A program made the position numbers and the translations under genes. Positions 1 through 12,897 of a DNA stretch of 64,000 bases are shown one piece after another (position 1 is the first letter of the stretch; every line of letters starts with the position of its first letter). Below the pieces are notes generated by a model. That model was not told the DNA's origin. It saw nothing but the letters and a program-made list of their open reading frames with translations, and searched no databases. The stretch spans positions 24,362,459 to 24,426,458 of the forward strand of contig CM068319.1 of the NCBI GenBank assembly GCA_034766995.1. Reading direction: 5' to 3'. The DNA is from Acanthacorydalis orientalis. Taxonomy: Eukaryota; Arthropoda; Insecta; Megaloptera; Corydalidae.

Positions 1-960
1 ATATAATTGTTCTATATCATATCTTATTTAAAATTAATATCAGTCCATAAAATATGTAGGAAATATCAAATAAACTGCAAAAAATCACATTTTTTTTTAT
101 ACTGCTGTTATTGCGGATAATGCGGATATTTCGTATATGGTGGATACTACGGATATTGCTTATTTTGTGGATATGTAGGATAATTTGGCAACTAATTAAT
201 ACTGGTCGATTCGTCTTTTAATGCTTTATGTATATTTCTAGACTAAATTAATATCTGTCCGTAATAAATGTCGGAAATATCATAAAAACCGCAAAAAATC
301 AGCAAAAATTACAGTTTTCCTTCATAAAATACCCAAAATGGTATAAAACTAGCAACTATTTCATACTGTTCTATGCGTTATTTAATGTTCTATTTCATAC
401 TTGAGTCAAAATTGACATCGGTTTATAATAGATACCGAAAAAGTCACAAAAACCGCGAAAAATTAACAAAAATAAAGGTTTTTCATGGCTAAAATATCCA
501 AAATGCTATAAAAATGGCAACTATTTCATACTATTCGATGCGTATTTTAATATACTATATCATACATGAGTCAAAATTAACATCGGTTCATAATAGATAC
601 CAAAAAAGTCACAAAAACCGCGAAAAATTCGCGAAATTAAAGGTTTTTCATGCCTAAAATATCCAAAATGTTAAAAAAGTGGCAACTATTTCATACTATC
701 CGATGCCTATTTTAATGTTCTATATCATAAATGAGACAAAAATAACATCGGTTCATAATGGATACCGAAAAAGTTACAAAAACCGCGAAATATCCGCAAA
801 ATATCCGCAAAAAAAACGTTTTTCTTGCTTAAAATATCCAAAATGTAAAAAAAATTACAAAAATTTCATACTGTTCGATGCGTATTTTAATGTTCTACAT
901 CATAAGATAATAATAAATAACAAAAAATAACGAAAAACCCCCAAAAATCGCATTTTTATG

Positions 961-1060
961 GATTTTGCGGATATGGCGGATACGCGGATATTGCGGATAT
1001 GGCGAATATGATATCCGCCGTATCCGCCATATCCGCAATATCCGCCATATCCGCAAAATC
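961..1060. repeat. Dyad / predicted hairpin at the centre of macro-unit 1
   Basis: Bases 961-980 are the exact reverse complement of 1041-1060. Bases 988-1004 are the exact reverse complement of 1025-1041. Together they could fold into a long stem with a 7-nt bulge and a loop of about 20 nt. Both arms are made of GCGGATAT / ATATCCGC words. The leader monomer just upstream (about 780-960) is an inverted copy of the 186-bp monomers downstream, so this is the centre of a much larger palindrome. Confidence 0.85.
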
Positions 1061-1062
1061 CG

Positions 1063-4000
1063 CGTATCCGCCATATCCGCATATCCGCAAAATCCAAAAA
1101 AATGCGATTTTGGGGGGTTTTTGAGTTATTTTTGGTATTTTTTATTATCTCATGATATAGAACATGAGAATACGCATCGAACAGTATGAAATTTTTGTCA
1201 TTTTTTTTACATTTTGGATATTTTAAGCAAGAAAAACGTTTATTTTTGCGTATCCGCCATATCCGCATATCCGCAAAATCCGAGAAAATGCGATTTTGGG
1301 GGGTTTTTGAGTTATTTTTGGTATTTATTATTATCTTATGATATAGAACATGAGAATACGCATCGAACAGTATGAAATTTTTGTCATTTTTTTTACATTT
1401 TGGATATTTTAAGCAAGAAAAACGTTTATTTTTGCGTATCCGCCATATCCGCATATCCGCAAAATCCAAAAAAATGCGATTTTGGGGGGTTTTTGAGTTA
1501 TTTTTGGTATTTTTTATTATCTTATGATATAGAACATGAGAATACGCATCGAACAGTATGAAATATTTGTCATTTTTTTTACATTTTGGATATTTTAAGC
1601 AAGAAAAACGTTTATTTTTGCGTATCCGCCATATCCGCATATCCGCAAAATCCAAAAAAATGCGATTTTGGGGGGTTTTTGAGTTATTTTTGGTATTTTT
1701 TATTATCTTATGATATAGAACATGAGAATACGCATCGAACAGTATGAAATATTTGTCATTTTTTTTACATTTTGGATATTTTAAGCAAGAAAAACGTTTA
1801 TTTTTGCGTATCCGCCATATCCGCATATCCGCAAAATCCAAAAAAATGCGATTTTGGGGGGTTTTTGAGTTATTTTTGGTATTTTTTATTATCTTATGAT
1901 ATAGAACATGAGAATACGCATCGAACAGTATGAAATTTTTGTCATTTTTTTTACATTTTGGATATTTTAAGCAAGAAAAACGTTTATTTTTGCGTATCCG
2001 CCATATCCGCATATCCGCAAAATCCAAAAAAATGCGATTTTGGGGGGTTTTTGAGTTATTTTTGGTATTTTTTATTATCTCATGATATAGAACATGAGAA
2101 TACGCATCGAACAGTATGAAATTTTTGTCATTTTTTTTACATTTTGGATATTTTAAGCAAGAAAAACGTTTATTTTTGCGTATCCGCCATATCCGCATAT
2201 CCGCAAAATCCGAGAAAATGCGATTTTGGGGGGTTTTTGAGTTATTTTTGGTATTTATTATTATCTTATGATATAGAACATGAGAATACGCATCGAACAG
2301 TATGAAATTTTTGTCATTTTTTTTACATTTTGGATATTTTAAGCAAGAAAAACGTTTATTTTTGCGTATCCGCCATATCCGCATATCCGCAAAATCCAAA
2401 AAAATGCGATTTTGGGGGGTTTTTGAGTTATTTTTGGTATTTTTTATTATCTTATGATATAGAACATGAGAATACGCATCGAACAGTATGAAATATTTGT
2501 CATTTTTTTTACATTTTGGATATTTTAAGCAAGAAAAACGTTTATTTTTGCGTATCCGCCATATCCGCATATCCGCAAAATCCAAAAAAATGCGATTTTG
2601 GGGGGTTTTTGAGTTATTTTTGGTATTTTTTATTATCTTATGATATAGAACATGAGAATACGCATCGAACAGTATGAAATATTTGTCATTTTTTTTACAT
2701 TTTGGATATTTTAAGCAAGAAAAACGTTTATTTTTGCGTATCCGCCATATCCGCATATCCGCAAAATCCGAGAAAATGCGATTTTGGGGGGTTTTTGAGT
2801 TATTTTTGGTATTTATTATTATCTTATGATATAGAACATGAGAATACGCATCGAACAGTATGAAATTTTTGTCATTTTTTTTACATTTTGGATATTTTAA
2901 GCAAGAAAAACGTTTATTTTTGCGTATCCGCCATATCCGCATATCCGCAAAATCCAAAAAAATGCGATTTTGGGGGGTTTTTGAGTTATTTTTGGTATTT
3001 TTTATTATCTTATGATATAGAACATGAGAATACGCATCGAACAGTATGAAATATTTGTCATTTTTTTTACATTTTGGATATTTTAAGCAAGAAAAACGTT
3101 TATTTTTGCGTATCCGCCATATCCGCATATCCGCAAAATCCAAAAAAATGCGATTTTGGGGGGTTTTTGAGTTATTTTTGGTATTTTTTATTATCTTATG
3201 ATATAGAACATGAGAATACGCATCGAACAGTATGAAATATTTGTCATTTTTTTTACATTTTGGATATTTTAAGCAAGAAAAACGTTTATTTTTGCGTATC
3301 CGCCATATCCGCATATCCGCAAAATCCAAAAAAATGCGATTTTGGGGGGTTTTTGAGTTATTTTTGGTATTTTTTATTATCTTATGATATAGAACATGAG
3401 AATACGCATCGAACAGTATGAAATTTTTGTCATTTTTTTTACATTTTGGATATTTTAAGCAAGAAAAACGTTTATTTTTGCATATCCGCCATATCCGCAT
3501 ATCCGCAAAATCCAAAAAAATGCGATTTTGGGGGGTTTTTGAGTTATTTTTGGTATTTTTTATTATCTCATGATATAGAACATGAGAATACGCATCGAAC
3601 AGTATGAAATTTTTGTCATTTTTTTTACATTTTGGATATTTTAAGCAAGAAAAACGTTTATTTTTGCGTATCCGCCATATCCGCATATCCGCAAAATCCG
3701 AGAAAATGCGATTTTGGGGGGTTTTTGAGTTATTGTTGGTATTTATTATTATCTTATGATATAGAACATGAGAATACGCATCGAACAGTATGAAATTTTT
3801 GTCATTTTTTTTACATTTTGGATATTTTAAGCAAGAAAAACGTTTATTTTTGCGTATCCGCCATATCCGCATATCCGCAAAATCCAAAAAAATGCGATTT
3901 TGGGGGGTTTTTGAGTTATTTTTGGTATTTATTATTATCTTATGATATAGAACATGAGAATACGCATCGAACAGTATGAAATTTTTGTCATTTTTTTTAC

Positions 4001-4410
4001 ATTTTGGATATTTTAAGCAAGAAAAACGTTTATTTTTGCGTATCCGCCATATCCGCATATCCGCAAAATCCGAGAAAATGCGATTTTGGGGGGTTTTTGA
4101 GTTATTGTTGGTATTTATTATTATCTTATGATATAGAACATGAGAATACGCATCGAACAGTATGAAATTTTTGTCATTTTTTTTACATTTTGGATATTTT
4201 AAGCAAGAAAAACGTTTATTTTTGCGTATCCGTCATATCCGCATATCCGCAAAATCCAAAAAAATGCGATTTTGGGGGGTTTTTGAGTTATTTTTGGTAT
4301 TTATTATTATCTTATGATATAGAACATGAGAATACGCATCGAACAGTATGAAATTTTTGTCATTTTTTTTACATTTTGGATATTTTAAGCAAGAAAAACG
4401 TTTATTTTTG
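1063..4410. repeat. 186-bp satellite array, 18 monomers
   Basis: Landmark AACATGAGAATACGCATCG recurs every 186 bp from 1161 to 4323. Monomers are nearly identical and fall into types by diagnostic bases: E (CATGATATAG), S (CGAGAAAATG), Y (GAAATATTTG) and N (plain). In order they read E-S-Y-Y-N, E-S-Y-Y, S-Y-Y-N, then E followed by alternating S-like and I-type copies. This is a 930-bp higher-order pattern with losses. Because 186 is a multiple of 3, one minus-strand frame stays open for most of the array (900-4058). I regard that as a consequence of the repeat, not a gene. Confidence 0.95.
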
Positions 4411-5758
4411 CGGATGTTTTGCGGATATTTCGCGGTTTTTGTCACTTTTTCGGTATCAATTATGAACCTATGTTAATTTTGTCTCTTTTACGATATAGAA
4501 CATGAGAATACGCATCGAACGGTATGAAATAGTTGCTAGTTTTATAACATTTTGCATATTTTGTGAAGGAATAACGGAAATTTTTGATATTTCCGACATT
4601 TATTATGGACCGATGTTAATTTTGTCTAGAAATATACATAAAGCATTAAAAGACGAATCGACCAGTATTAACTAGTTACCAAAATATCCTACATATCAAC
4701 AAAATAAACCATATCCGCCATATCCTCAATATCCGCCATATCCGCAATATATAAAATTGTTTTAAAAATGGCAACTATTTCATACCGGTCGATGCGTATA
4801 TAATTGTTCTATATCATATCTTATTTAAAATTAATATCAGTCCATAAAATATGTAGGAAATATCAAATAAACTGCAAAAAATCACATTTTTTTTTATACT
4901 GCTGTTATTGCGGATAATGCGGATATTTCGTATATGGTGGATACTACGGATATTGCTTATTTTGTGGATATGTAGGATAATTTGGCAACTAATTAATACT
5001 GGTCGATTCGTCTTTTAATGCTTTATGTATATTTCTAGACTAAATTAATATCTGTCCGTAATAAATGTCGGAAATATCATAAAAACCGCAAAAAATCAGC
5101 AAAAATTACAGTTTTCCTTCATAAAATACCCAAAATGGTATAAAACTAGCAACTATTTCATACTGTTCTATGCGTTATTTAATGTTCTATTTCATACTTG
5201 AGTCAAAATTGACATCGGTTTATAATAGATACCGAAAAAGTCACAAAAACCGCGAAAAATTAACAAAAATAAAGGTTTTTCATGGCTAAAATATCCAAAA
5301 TGCTATAAAAATGGCAACTATTTCATACTATTCGATGCGTATTTTAATATACTATATCATACATGAGTCAAAATTAACATCGGTTCATAATAGATACCAA
5401 AAAAGTCACAAAAACCGCGAAAAATTCGCGAAATTAAAGGTTTTTCATGCCTAAAATATCCAAAATGTTAAAAAAGTGGCAACTATTTCATACTATCCGA
5501 TGCCTATTTTAATGTTCTATATCATAAATGAGACAAAAATAACATCGGTTCATAATGGATACCGAAAAAGTTACAAAAACCGTGAAATATCCGCAAAATA
5601 TCCGCAAAAAAAAACGTTTTTCTTGCTTAAAATATCCAAAATGTAAAAAAAATTACAAAAATTTCATACTGTTCGATGCGTATTTTAATGTTCTACATCA
5701 TAAGATAATAATAAATAACAAAAAATAACGAAAAACCCCCAAAAATCGCATTTTTATG

Positions 5759-5858
5759 GATTTTGCGGATATGGCGGATACGCGGATATTGCGGATATGG
5801 CGAATATGATATCCGCCGTATCCGCCATATCCGCAATATCCGCCATATCCGCAAAATC
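5759..5858. repeat. Dyad / predicted hairpin of macro-unit 2
   Basis: Same inverted ATCCGC-rich arms as at 961-1060, with the same loop and bulge. It is conserved across all four array-bearing units. Confidence 0.85.
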
Positions 5859-5860
5859 CG

Positions 5861-6790
5861 CGTATCCGCCATATCCGCATATCCGCAAAATCCAAAAAAA
5901 TGCGATTTTGGGGGGTTTTTGAGTTAATTTTGGTATTTTTTATTATCTCATGATATAGAACATGAGAATACGCATCGAACAGTATGAAATTTTTGTCATT
6001 TTTTTTACATTTTGGATATTTTAAGCAAGAAAAACGTTTATTTTTGCGTATCCGCCATATCCGCATATCCGCAAAATCCGAGAAAATGCGATTTTGGGGG
6101 GTTTTTGAGTTATTTTTGGTATTTATTATTATCTTATGATATAGAACATGAGAATACGCATCGAACAGTATGAAATTTTTGTCATTTTTTTTACATTTTG
6201 GATATTTTAAGCAAGAAAAACGTTTATTTTTGCGTATCCGCCATATCCGCATATCCGCAAAATCCAAAAAAATGCGATTTTGGGGGGTTTTTGAGTTATT
6301 TTTGGTATTTATTATTATCTTATGATATAGAACATGAGAATACGCATCGAACAGTATGAAATTTTTGTCATTTTTTTTACATTTTGGATATTTTAAGCAA
6401 GAAAAACGTTTATTTTTGCGTATCCGCCATATCCGCATATCCGCAAAATCCAAAAAAATGCGATTTTGGGGGGTTTTTGAGTTATTTTTGGTATTTTTTA
6501 TTATCTTATGATATAGAACATGAGAATACGCATCGAACAGTATGAAATTTTTGTCATTTTTTTTACATTTTGGATATTTTAAGCAAGAAAAACGTTTATT
6601 TTTGCGTATCCGCCATATCCGCATATCCGCAAAATCCAAAAAAATGCGATTTTGGGGGGTTTTTGAGTTATTTTTGGTATTTTTTATTATCTTATGATAT
6701 AGAACATGAGAATACGCATCGAACAGTATGAAATTTTTGTCATTTTTTTTACATTTTGGATATTTTAAGCAAGAAAAACGTTTATTTTTG
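5861..6790. repeat. 186-bp satellite array, 5 monomers
   Basis: The AACATGAGAATACGCATCG landmark lies at 5959 and at four further positions 186 bp apart, to 6703. The first monomer is type E, as in every array of this family, and the second is type S. It is followed directly by the trailer (GCGGATGTTTTGCGG). Confidence 0.95.
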
Positions 6791-8160
6791 CGGATGTTTT
6801 GCGGATATTTCGCGGTTTTTGTCACTTTTTCGGTATCAATTATGAACCTATGTTAATTTTGTCTCTTTTACGATATAGAACATGAGAATACGCATCGAAC
6901 GGTATGAAATAGTTGCTAGTTTTATAACATTTTGCATATTTTGTGAAGGAATAACGGAAATTTTTGCAGATATTTTGCGGTTTTTTTGATATTTCCGACA
7001 TTTATTATGGACCGATGTTAATTTTGTCTAGAAATATACATAAAGCATTAAAAGACGAATCGACCAGTATTAACTAGTTACCAAAATATCCTACATATCA
7101 ACAAAATAAACCATATCCGCCATATCCTCGATATCCGCCATATCCGCAATATATAAAATTGTTTTAAAAATGGCAACTATTTCATACCGGTCGATGCGTA
7201 TATAATTGTTCTATATCATATCTTATTTAAAATTAATATCAGTCCATAAAATATGTAGGAAATATCAAATAAACTGCAAAAAATCACATTTTTTTTTATA
7301 CTGCTGTTATTGCGGATAATGCGGATATTTCGTATATGGTGGATACTACGGATATTGCTTATTTTGTGGATATGTAGGATAATTTGGCAACTAATTAATA
7401 CTGGTCGATTCGTCTTTTAATGCTTTATGTATATTTCTAGACTAAATTAATATCTGTCCGTAATAAATGTCGGAAATATCATAAAAACCGCAAAAAATCA
7501 GCAAAAATTACAGTTTTCCTTCATAAAATACCCAAAATGGTATAAAACTAGCAACTATTTCATACTGTTCTATGCGTTATTTAATGTTCTATTTCATACT
7601 TGAGTCAAAATTGACATCGGTTTATAATAGATACCGAAAAAGTCACAAAAACCGCGAAAAATTAACAAAAATAAAGGTTTTTCATGGCTAAAATATCCAA
7701 AATGCTATAAAAATGGCAACTATTTCATACTATTCGATGCGTATTTTAATATACTATATCATACATGAGTCAAAATTAACATCGGTTCATAATAGATACC
7801 AAAAAAGTCACAAAAACCGCGAAAAATTCGCGAAATTAAAGGTTTTTCATGCCTAAAATATCCAAAATGTTAAAAAAGTGGCAACTATTTCATACTATCC
7901 GATGCCTATTTTAATGTTCTATATCATAAATGAGACAAAAATAACATCGGTTCATAATGGATACCGAAAAAGTTACAAAAACCGTGAAATATCCGCAAAA
8001 TATCCGCAAAAAAAAACGTTTTTCTTGCTTAAAATATCCAAAATGTAAAAAAAATTACAAAAATTTCATACTGTTCGATGCGTATTTTAATGTTCTACAT
8101 CATAAGATAATAATAAATAACAAAAAATAACGAAAAACCCCCAAAAATCGCATTTTTATG

Positions 8161-8260
8161 GATTTTGCGGATATGGCGGATACGCGGATATTGCGGATAT
8201 GGCGAATATGATATCCGCCGTATCCGCCATATCCGCAATATCCGCCATATCCGCAAAATC
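8161..8260. repeat. Dyad / predicted hairpin of macro-unit 3
   Basis: Same inverted arms as at 961-1060, at the same distance (961 bp) from the start of the unit. Confidence 0.85.
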
Positions 8261-8262
8261 CG

Positions 8263-10495
8263 CGTATCCGCCATATCCGCATATCCGCAAAATCCAAAAA
8301 AATGCGATTTTGGGGGGTTTTTGAGTTATTTTTGGTATTTTTTATTATCTCATGATATAGAACATGAGAATACGCATCGAACAGTATGAAATTTTTGTCA
8401 TTTTTTTTACATTTTGGATATTTTAAGCAAGAAAAACGTTTATTTTTGCGTATCCGCCATATCCGCATATCCGCAAAATCCGAGAAAATGCGATTTTGGG
8501 GGGTTTTTGAGTTATTTTTGGTATTTATTATTATCTTATGATATAGAACATGAGAATACGCATCGAACAGTATGAAATTTTTGTCATTTTTTTTACATTT
8601 TGGATATTTTAAGCAAGAAAAACGTTTATTTTTGCGTATCCGCCATATCCGCATATCCGCAAAATCCAAAAAAATGCGATTTTGGGGGGTTTTTGAGTTA
8701 TTTTTGGTATTTTTTATTATCTTATGATATAGAACATGAGAATACGCATCGAACAGTATGAAATATTTGTCATTTTTTTTACATTTTGGATATTTTAAGC
8801 AAGAAAAACGTTTATTTTTGCGTATCCGCCATATCCGCATATCCGCAAAATCCAAAAAAATGCGATTTTGGGGGGTTTTTGAGTTATTTTTGGTATTTTT
8901 TATTATCTTATGATATAGAACATGAGAATACGCATCGAACAGTATGAAATATTTGTCATTTTTTTTACATTTTGGATATTTTAAGCAAGAAAAACGTTTA
9001 TTTTTGCGTATCCGCCATATCCGCATATCCGCAAAATCCAAAAAAATGCGATTTTGGGGGGTTTTTGAGTTATTTTTGGTATTTTTTATTATCTTATGAT
9101 ATAGAACATGAGAATACGCATCGAACAGTATGAAATTTTTGTCATTTTTTTTACATTTTGGATATTTTAAGCAAGAAAAACGTTTATTTTTGCGTATCCG
9201 CCATATCCGCATATCCGCAAAATCCAAAAAAATGCGATTTTGGGGGGTTTTTGAGTTATTTTTGGTATTTTTTATTATCTCATGATATAGAACATGAGAA
9301 TACGCATCGAACAGTATGAAATTTTTGTCATTTTTTTTACATTTTGGATATTTTAAGCAAGAAAAACGTTTATTTTTGCGTATCCGCCATATCCGCATAT
9401 CCGCAAAATCCGAGAAAATGCGATTTTGGGGGGTTTTTGAGTTATTTTTGGTATTTATTATTATCTTATGATATAGAACATGAGAATACGCATCGAACAG
9501 TATGAAATTTTTGTCATTTTTTTTACATTTTGGATATTTTAAGCAAGAAAAACGTTTATTTTTGCGTATCCGCCATATCCGCATATCCGCAAAATCCAAA
9601 AAAATGCGATTTTGGGGGGTTTTTGAGTTATTTTTGGTATTTTTTATTATCTTATGATATAGAACATGAGAATACGCATCGAACAGTATGAAATATTTGT
9701 CATTTTTTTTACATTTTGGATATTTTAAGCAAGAAAAACGTTTATTTTTGCGTATCCGCCATATCCGCATATCCGCAAAATCCAAAAAAAATGCGATTTT
9801 GGGGGGTTTTTGAGTTATTTTTGGTATTTTTTATTATCTTATGATATAGAACATGAGAATACGCATCGAACAGTATGAAATATTTGTCATTTTTTTTACA
9901 TTTTGGATATTTTAAGCAAGAAAAACGTTTATTTTTGCGTATCCGCCATATCCGCATATCCGCAAAATCCAAAAAAATGCGATTTTGGGGGGTTTTTGAG
10001 TTATTTTTGGTATTTTTTATTATCTTATGATATAGAACATGAGAATACGCATCGAACAGTATGAAATTTTTGTCATTTTTTTTACATTTTGGATATTTTA
10101 AGCAAGAAAAACGTTTATTTTTGCGTATCCGCCATATCCGCATATCCGCAAAATCCGAGAAAATGCGATTTTGGGGGGTTTTTGAGTTATTGTTGGTATT
10201 TATTATTATCTTATGATATAGAACATGAGAATACGCATCGAACAGTATGAAATTTTTGTCATTTTTTTTACATTTTGGATATTTTAAGCAAGAAAAACGT
10301 TTATTTTTGCGTATCCGCCATATCCGCATATCCGCAAAATCCAAAAAAATGCGATTTTGGGGGGTTTTTGAGTTATTTTTGGTATTTATTATTATCTTAT
10401 GATATAGAACATGAGAATACGCATCGAACAGTATGAAATTTTTGTCATTTTTTTTACATTTTGGATATTTTAAGCAAGAAAAACGTTTATTTTTG
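8263..10495. repeat. 186-bp satellite array, 12 monomers
   Basis: Monomer types read E-S-Y-Y-N, E-S-Y-Y-N, then S-like and I, so two complete 930-bp higher-order blocks are preserved. One extra A near 9783-9790 adds one base to a single monomer, which breaks the otherwise open minus-strand frame in two (8100-9785 and 9742-10530). Confidence 0.95.
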
Positions 10496-11865
10496 CGGAT
10501 GTTTTGCGGATATTTCGCGGTTTTTGTCACTTTTTCGGTATCAATTATGAACCTATGTTAATTTTGTCTCTTTTACGATATAGAACATGAGAATACGCAT
10601 CGAACGGTATGAAATAGTTGCTAGTTTTATAACATTTTGCATATTTTGTGAAGGAATAACGGAAATTTTTGCAGATATTTTGCGGTTTTTTTGATATTTC
10701 CGACATTTATTATGGACCGATGTTAATTTTGTCTAGAAATATACATAAAGCATTAAAAGACGAATCGACCAGTATTAACTAGTTACCAAAATATCCTACA
10801 TATCAACAAAATAAACCATATCCGCCATATCCTCAATATCCGCCATATCCGCAATATATAAAATTGTTTTAAAAATGGCAACTATTTCATACCGGTCGAT
10901 GCGTATATAATTGTTCTATATCATATCTTATTTAAAATTAATATCAGTCCATAAAATATGTAGGAAATATCAAATAAACTGCAAAAAATCACATTTTTTT
11001 TTATACTGCTGTTATTGCGGATAATGCGGATATTTCGTATATGGTGGATACTACGGATATTGCTTATTTTGTGGATATGTAGGATAATTTGGCAACTAAT
11101 TAATACTGGTCGATTCGTCTTTTAATGCTTTATGTATATTTCTAGACTAAATTAATATCTGTCCGTAATAAATGTCGGAAATATCATAAAAACCGCAAAA
11201 AATCAGCAAAAATTACAGTTTTCCTTCATAAAATACCCAAAATGGTATAAAACTAGCAACTATTTCATACTGTTCTATGCGTTATTTAATGTTCTATTTC
11301 ATACTTGAGTCAAAATTGACATCGGTTTATAATAGATACCGAAAAAGTCACAAAAACCGCGAAAAATTAACAAAAATAAAGGTTTTTCATGGCTAAAATA
11401 TCCAAAATGCTATAAAAATGGCAACTATTTCATACTATTCGATGCGTATTTTAATATACTATATCATACATGAGTCAAAATTAACATCGGTTCATAATAG
11501 ATACCAAAAAAGTCACAAAAACCGCGAAAAATTCGCGAAATTAAAGGTTTTTCATGCCTAAAATATCCAAAATGTTAAAAAAGTGGCAACTATTTCATAC
11601 TATCCGATGCCTATTTTAATGTTCTATATCATAAATGAGACAAAAATAACATCGGTTCATAATGGATACCGAAAAAGTTACAAAAACCGTGAAATATCCG
11701 CAAAATATCCGCAAAAAAAAACGTTTTTCTTGCTTAAAATATCCAAAATGTAAAAAAAATTACAAAAATTTCATACTGTTCGATGCGTATTTTAATGTTC
11801 TACATCATAAGATAATAATAAATAACAAAAAATAACGAAAAACCCCCAAAAATCGCATTTTTATG

Positions 11866-11965
11866 GATTTTGCGGATATGGCGGATACGCGGATATTGCG
11901 GATATGGCGAATATGATATCCGCCGTATCCGCCATATCCGCAATATCCGCCATATCCGCAAAATC
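11866..11965. repeat. Dyad / predicted hairpin of macro-unit 4
   Basis: Fourth copy of the ATCCGC-rich dyad, at the same distance from the unit start as in the other units. Confidence 0.85.
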
Positions 11966-11967
11966 CG

Positions 11968-12897
11968 CGTATCCGCCATATCCGCATATCCGCAAAATCA
12001 AAAAAAATGCGATTTTGGGGGGTTTTTGAGTTATTTTTGGTATTTTTTATTATCTCATGATATAGAACATGAGAATACGCATCGAACAGTATGAAATTTT
12101 TGTCATTTTTTTTACATTTTGGATATTTTAAGCAAGAAAAACGTTTATTTTTGCGTATCCGCCATATCCGCATATCCGCAAAATCCGAGAAAATGCGATT
12201 TTGGGGGGTTTTTGAGTTATTTTTGGTATTTATTATTATCTTATGATATAGAACATGAGAATACGCATCGAACAGTATGAAATTTTTGTCATTTTTTTTA
12301 CATTTTGGATATTTTAAGCAAGAAAAACGTTTATTTTTGCGTATCCGCCATATCCGCATATCCGCAAAATCCAAAAAAATGCGATTTTGGGGGGTTTTTG
12401 AGTTATTTTTGGTATTTTTTATTATCTTATGATATAGAACATGAGAATACGCATCGAACAGTATGAAATTTTTGTCATTTTTTTTACATTTTGGATATTT
12501 TAAGCAAGAAAAACGTTTATTTTTGCGTATCCGCCATATCCGCATATCCGCAAAATCCGAGAAAATGCGATTTTGGGGGGTTTTTGAGTTATTTTTGGTA
12601 TTTTTTATTATCTTATGATATAGAACATGAGAATACGCATCGAACAGTATGAAATTTTTGTCATTTTTTTTACATTTTGGATATTTTAAGCAAGAAAAAC
12701 GTTTATTTTTGCGTATCCGCCATATCCGCATATCCGCAAAATCCGAGAAAATGCGATTTTGGGGGGTTTTTGAGTTATTTTTGGTATTTATTATTATCTT
12801 ATGATATAGAACATGAGAATACGCATCGAACAGTATGAAATTTTTGTCATTTTTTTTACATTTTGGATATTTTAAGCAAGAAAAACGTTTATTTTTG
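11968..12897. repeat. 186-bp satellite array, 5 monomers
   Basis: Landmarks run from 12066 to 12810 at exact 186-bp spacing. The first monomer is type E. Three of the other monomers carry the S-type CGAGAAAATG variant, so the mix differs from the 5-copy array of unit 2 although the copy number is the same. Confidence 0.95.

Larger units (their letters stand above)
1..4797. repeat. Family A macro-unit 1 (leader, dyad, 18 x 186-bp array, trailer)
   Basis: The same junction sequence recurs at 1, 4798, 7200, 10905 and 13315, which defines the period. The phase is arbitrary, because the window opens inside the repeat. The unit has a leader (1-960) of degenerate monomers about 164 bp apart, a dyad (961-1060), 18 monomers of 186 bp (1063-4410) and a trailer (4411-4797). 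The trailer reads as the reverse complement of the leader: matches to the leader around 190-470 and 750-800 recur inverted in 4411-4700. This trailer lacks a block of about 22 bp near 4586 that the other three units keep. No gene is supported. Confidence 0.9.
4798..7199. repeat. Family A macro-unit 2 (5-copy array)
   Basis: Same order as macro-unit 1. The leader is nearly identical over about 961 bp, and the unit has a dyad at 5759-5858, five 186-bp monomers and an inverted trailer. The trailer keeps the short block (near 6965-6987) missing from unit 1. Total length is half that of unit 1, almost entirely because the internal array is shorter. Confidence 0.9.
7200..10904. repeat. Family A macro-unit 3 (12-copy array)
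   Basis: The leader (7200-8160) is nearly identical to that of unit 2, including a GTGAAATATCC variant that differs from GCGAAATATCC in unit 1. Dyad 8161-8260, array 8263-10495 and inverted trailer 10496-10904 follow. The shared leader variant suggests units 2 and 3 (and 4) share a more recent ancestor with each other than with unit 1. Confidence 0.9.

Noticed and set aside
1063..4410. CRISPR-like array
   Set aside because: The whole 186-bp monomer repeats. There are no short constant repeats separated by unique spacers, and the context is eukaryotic.
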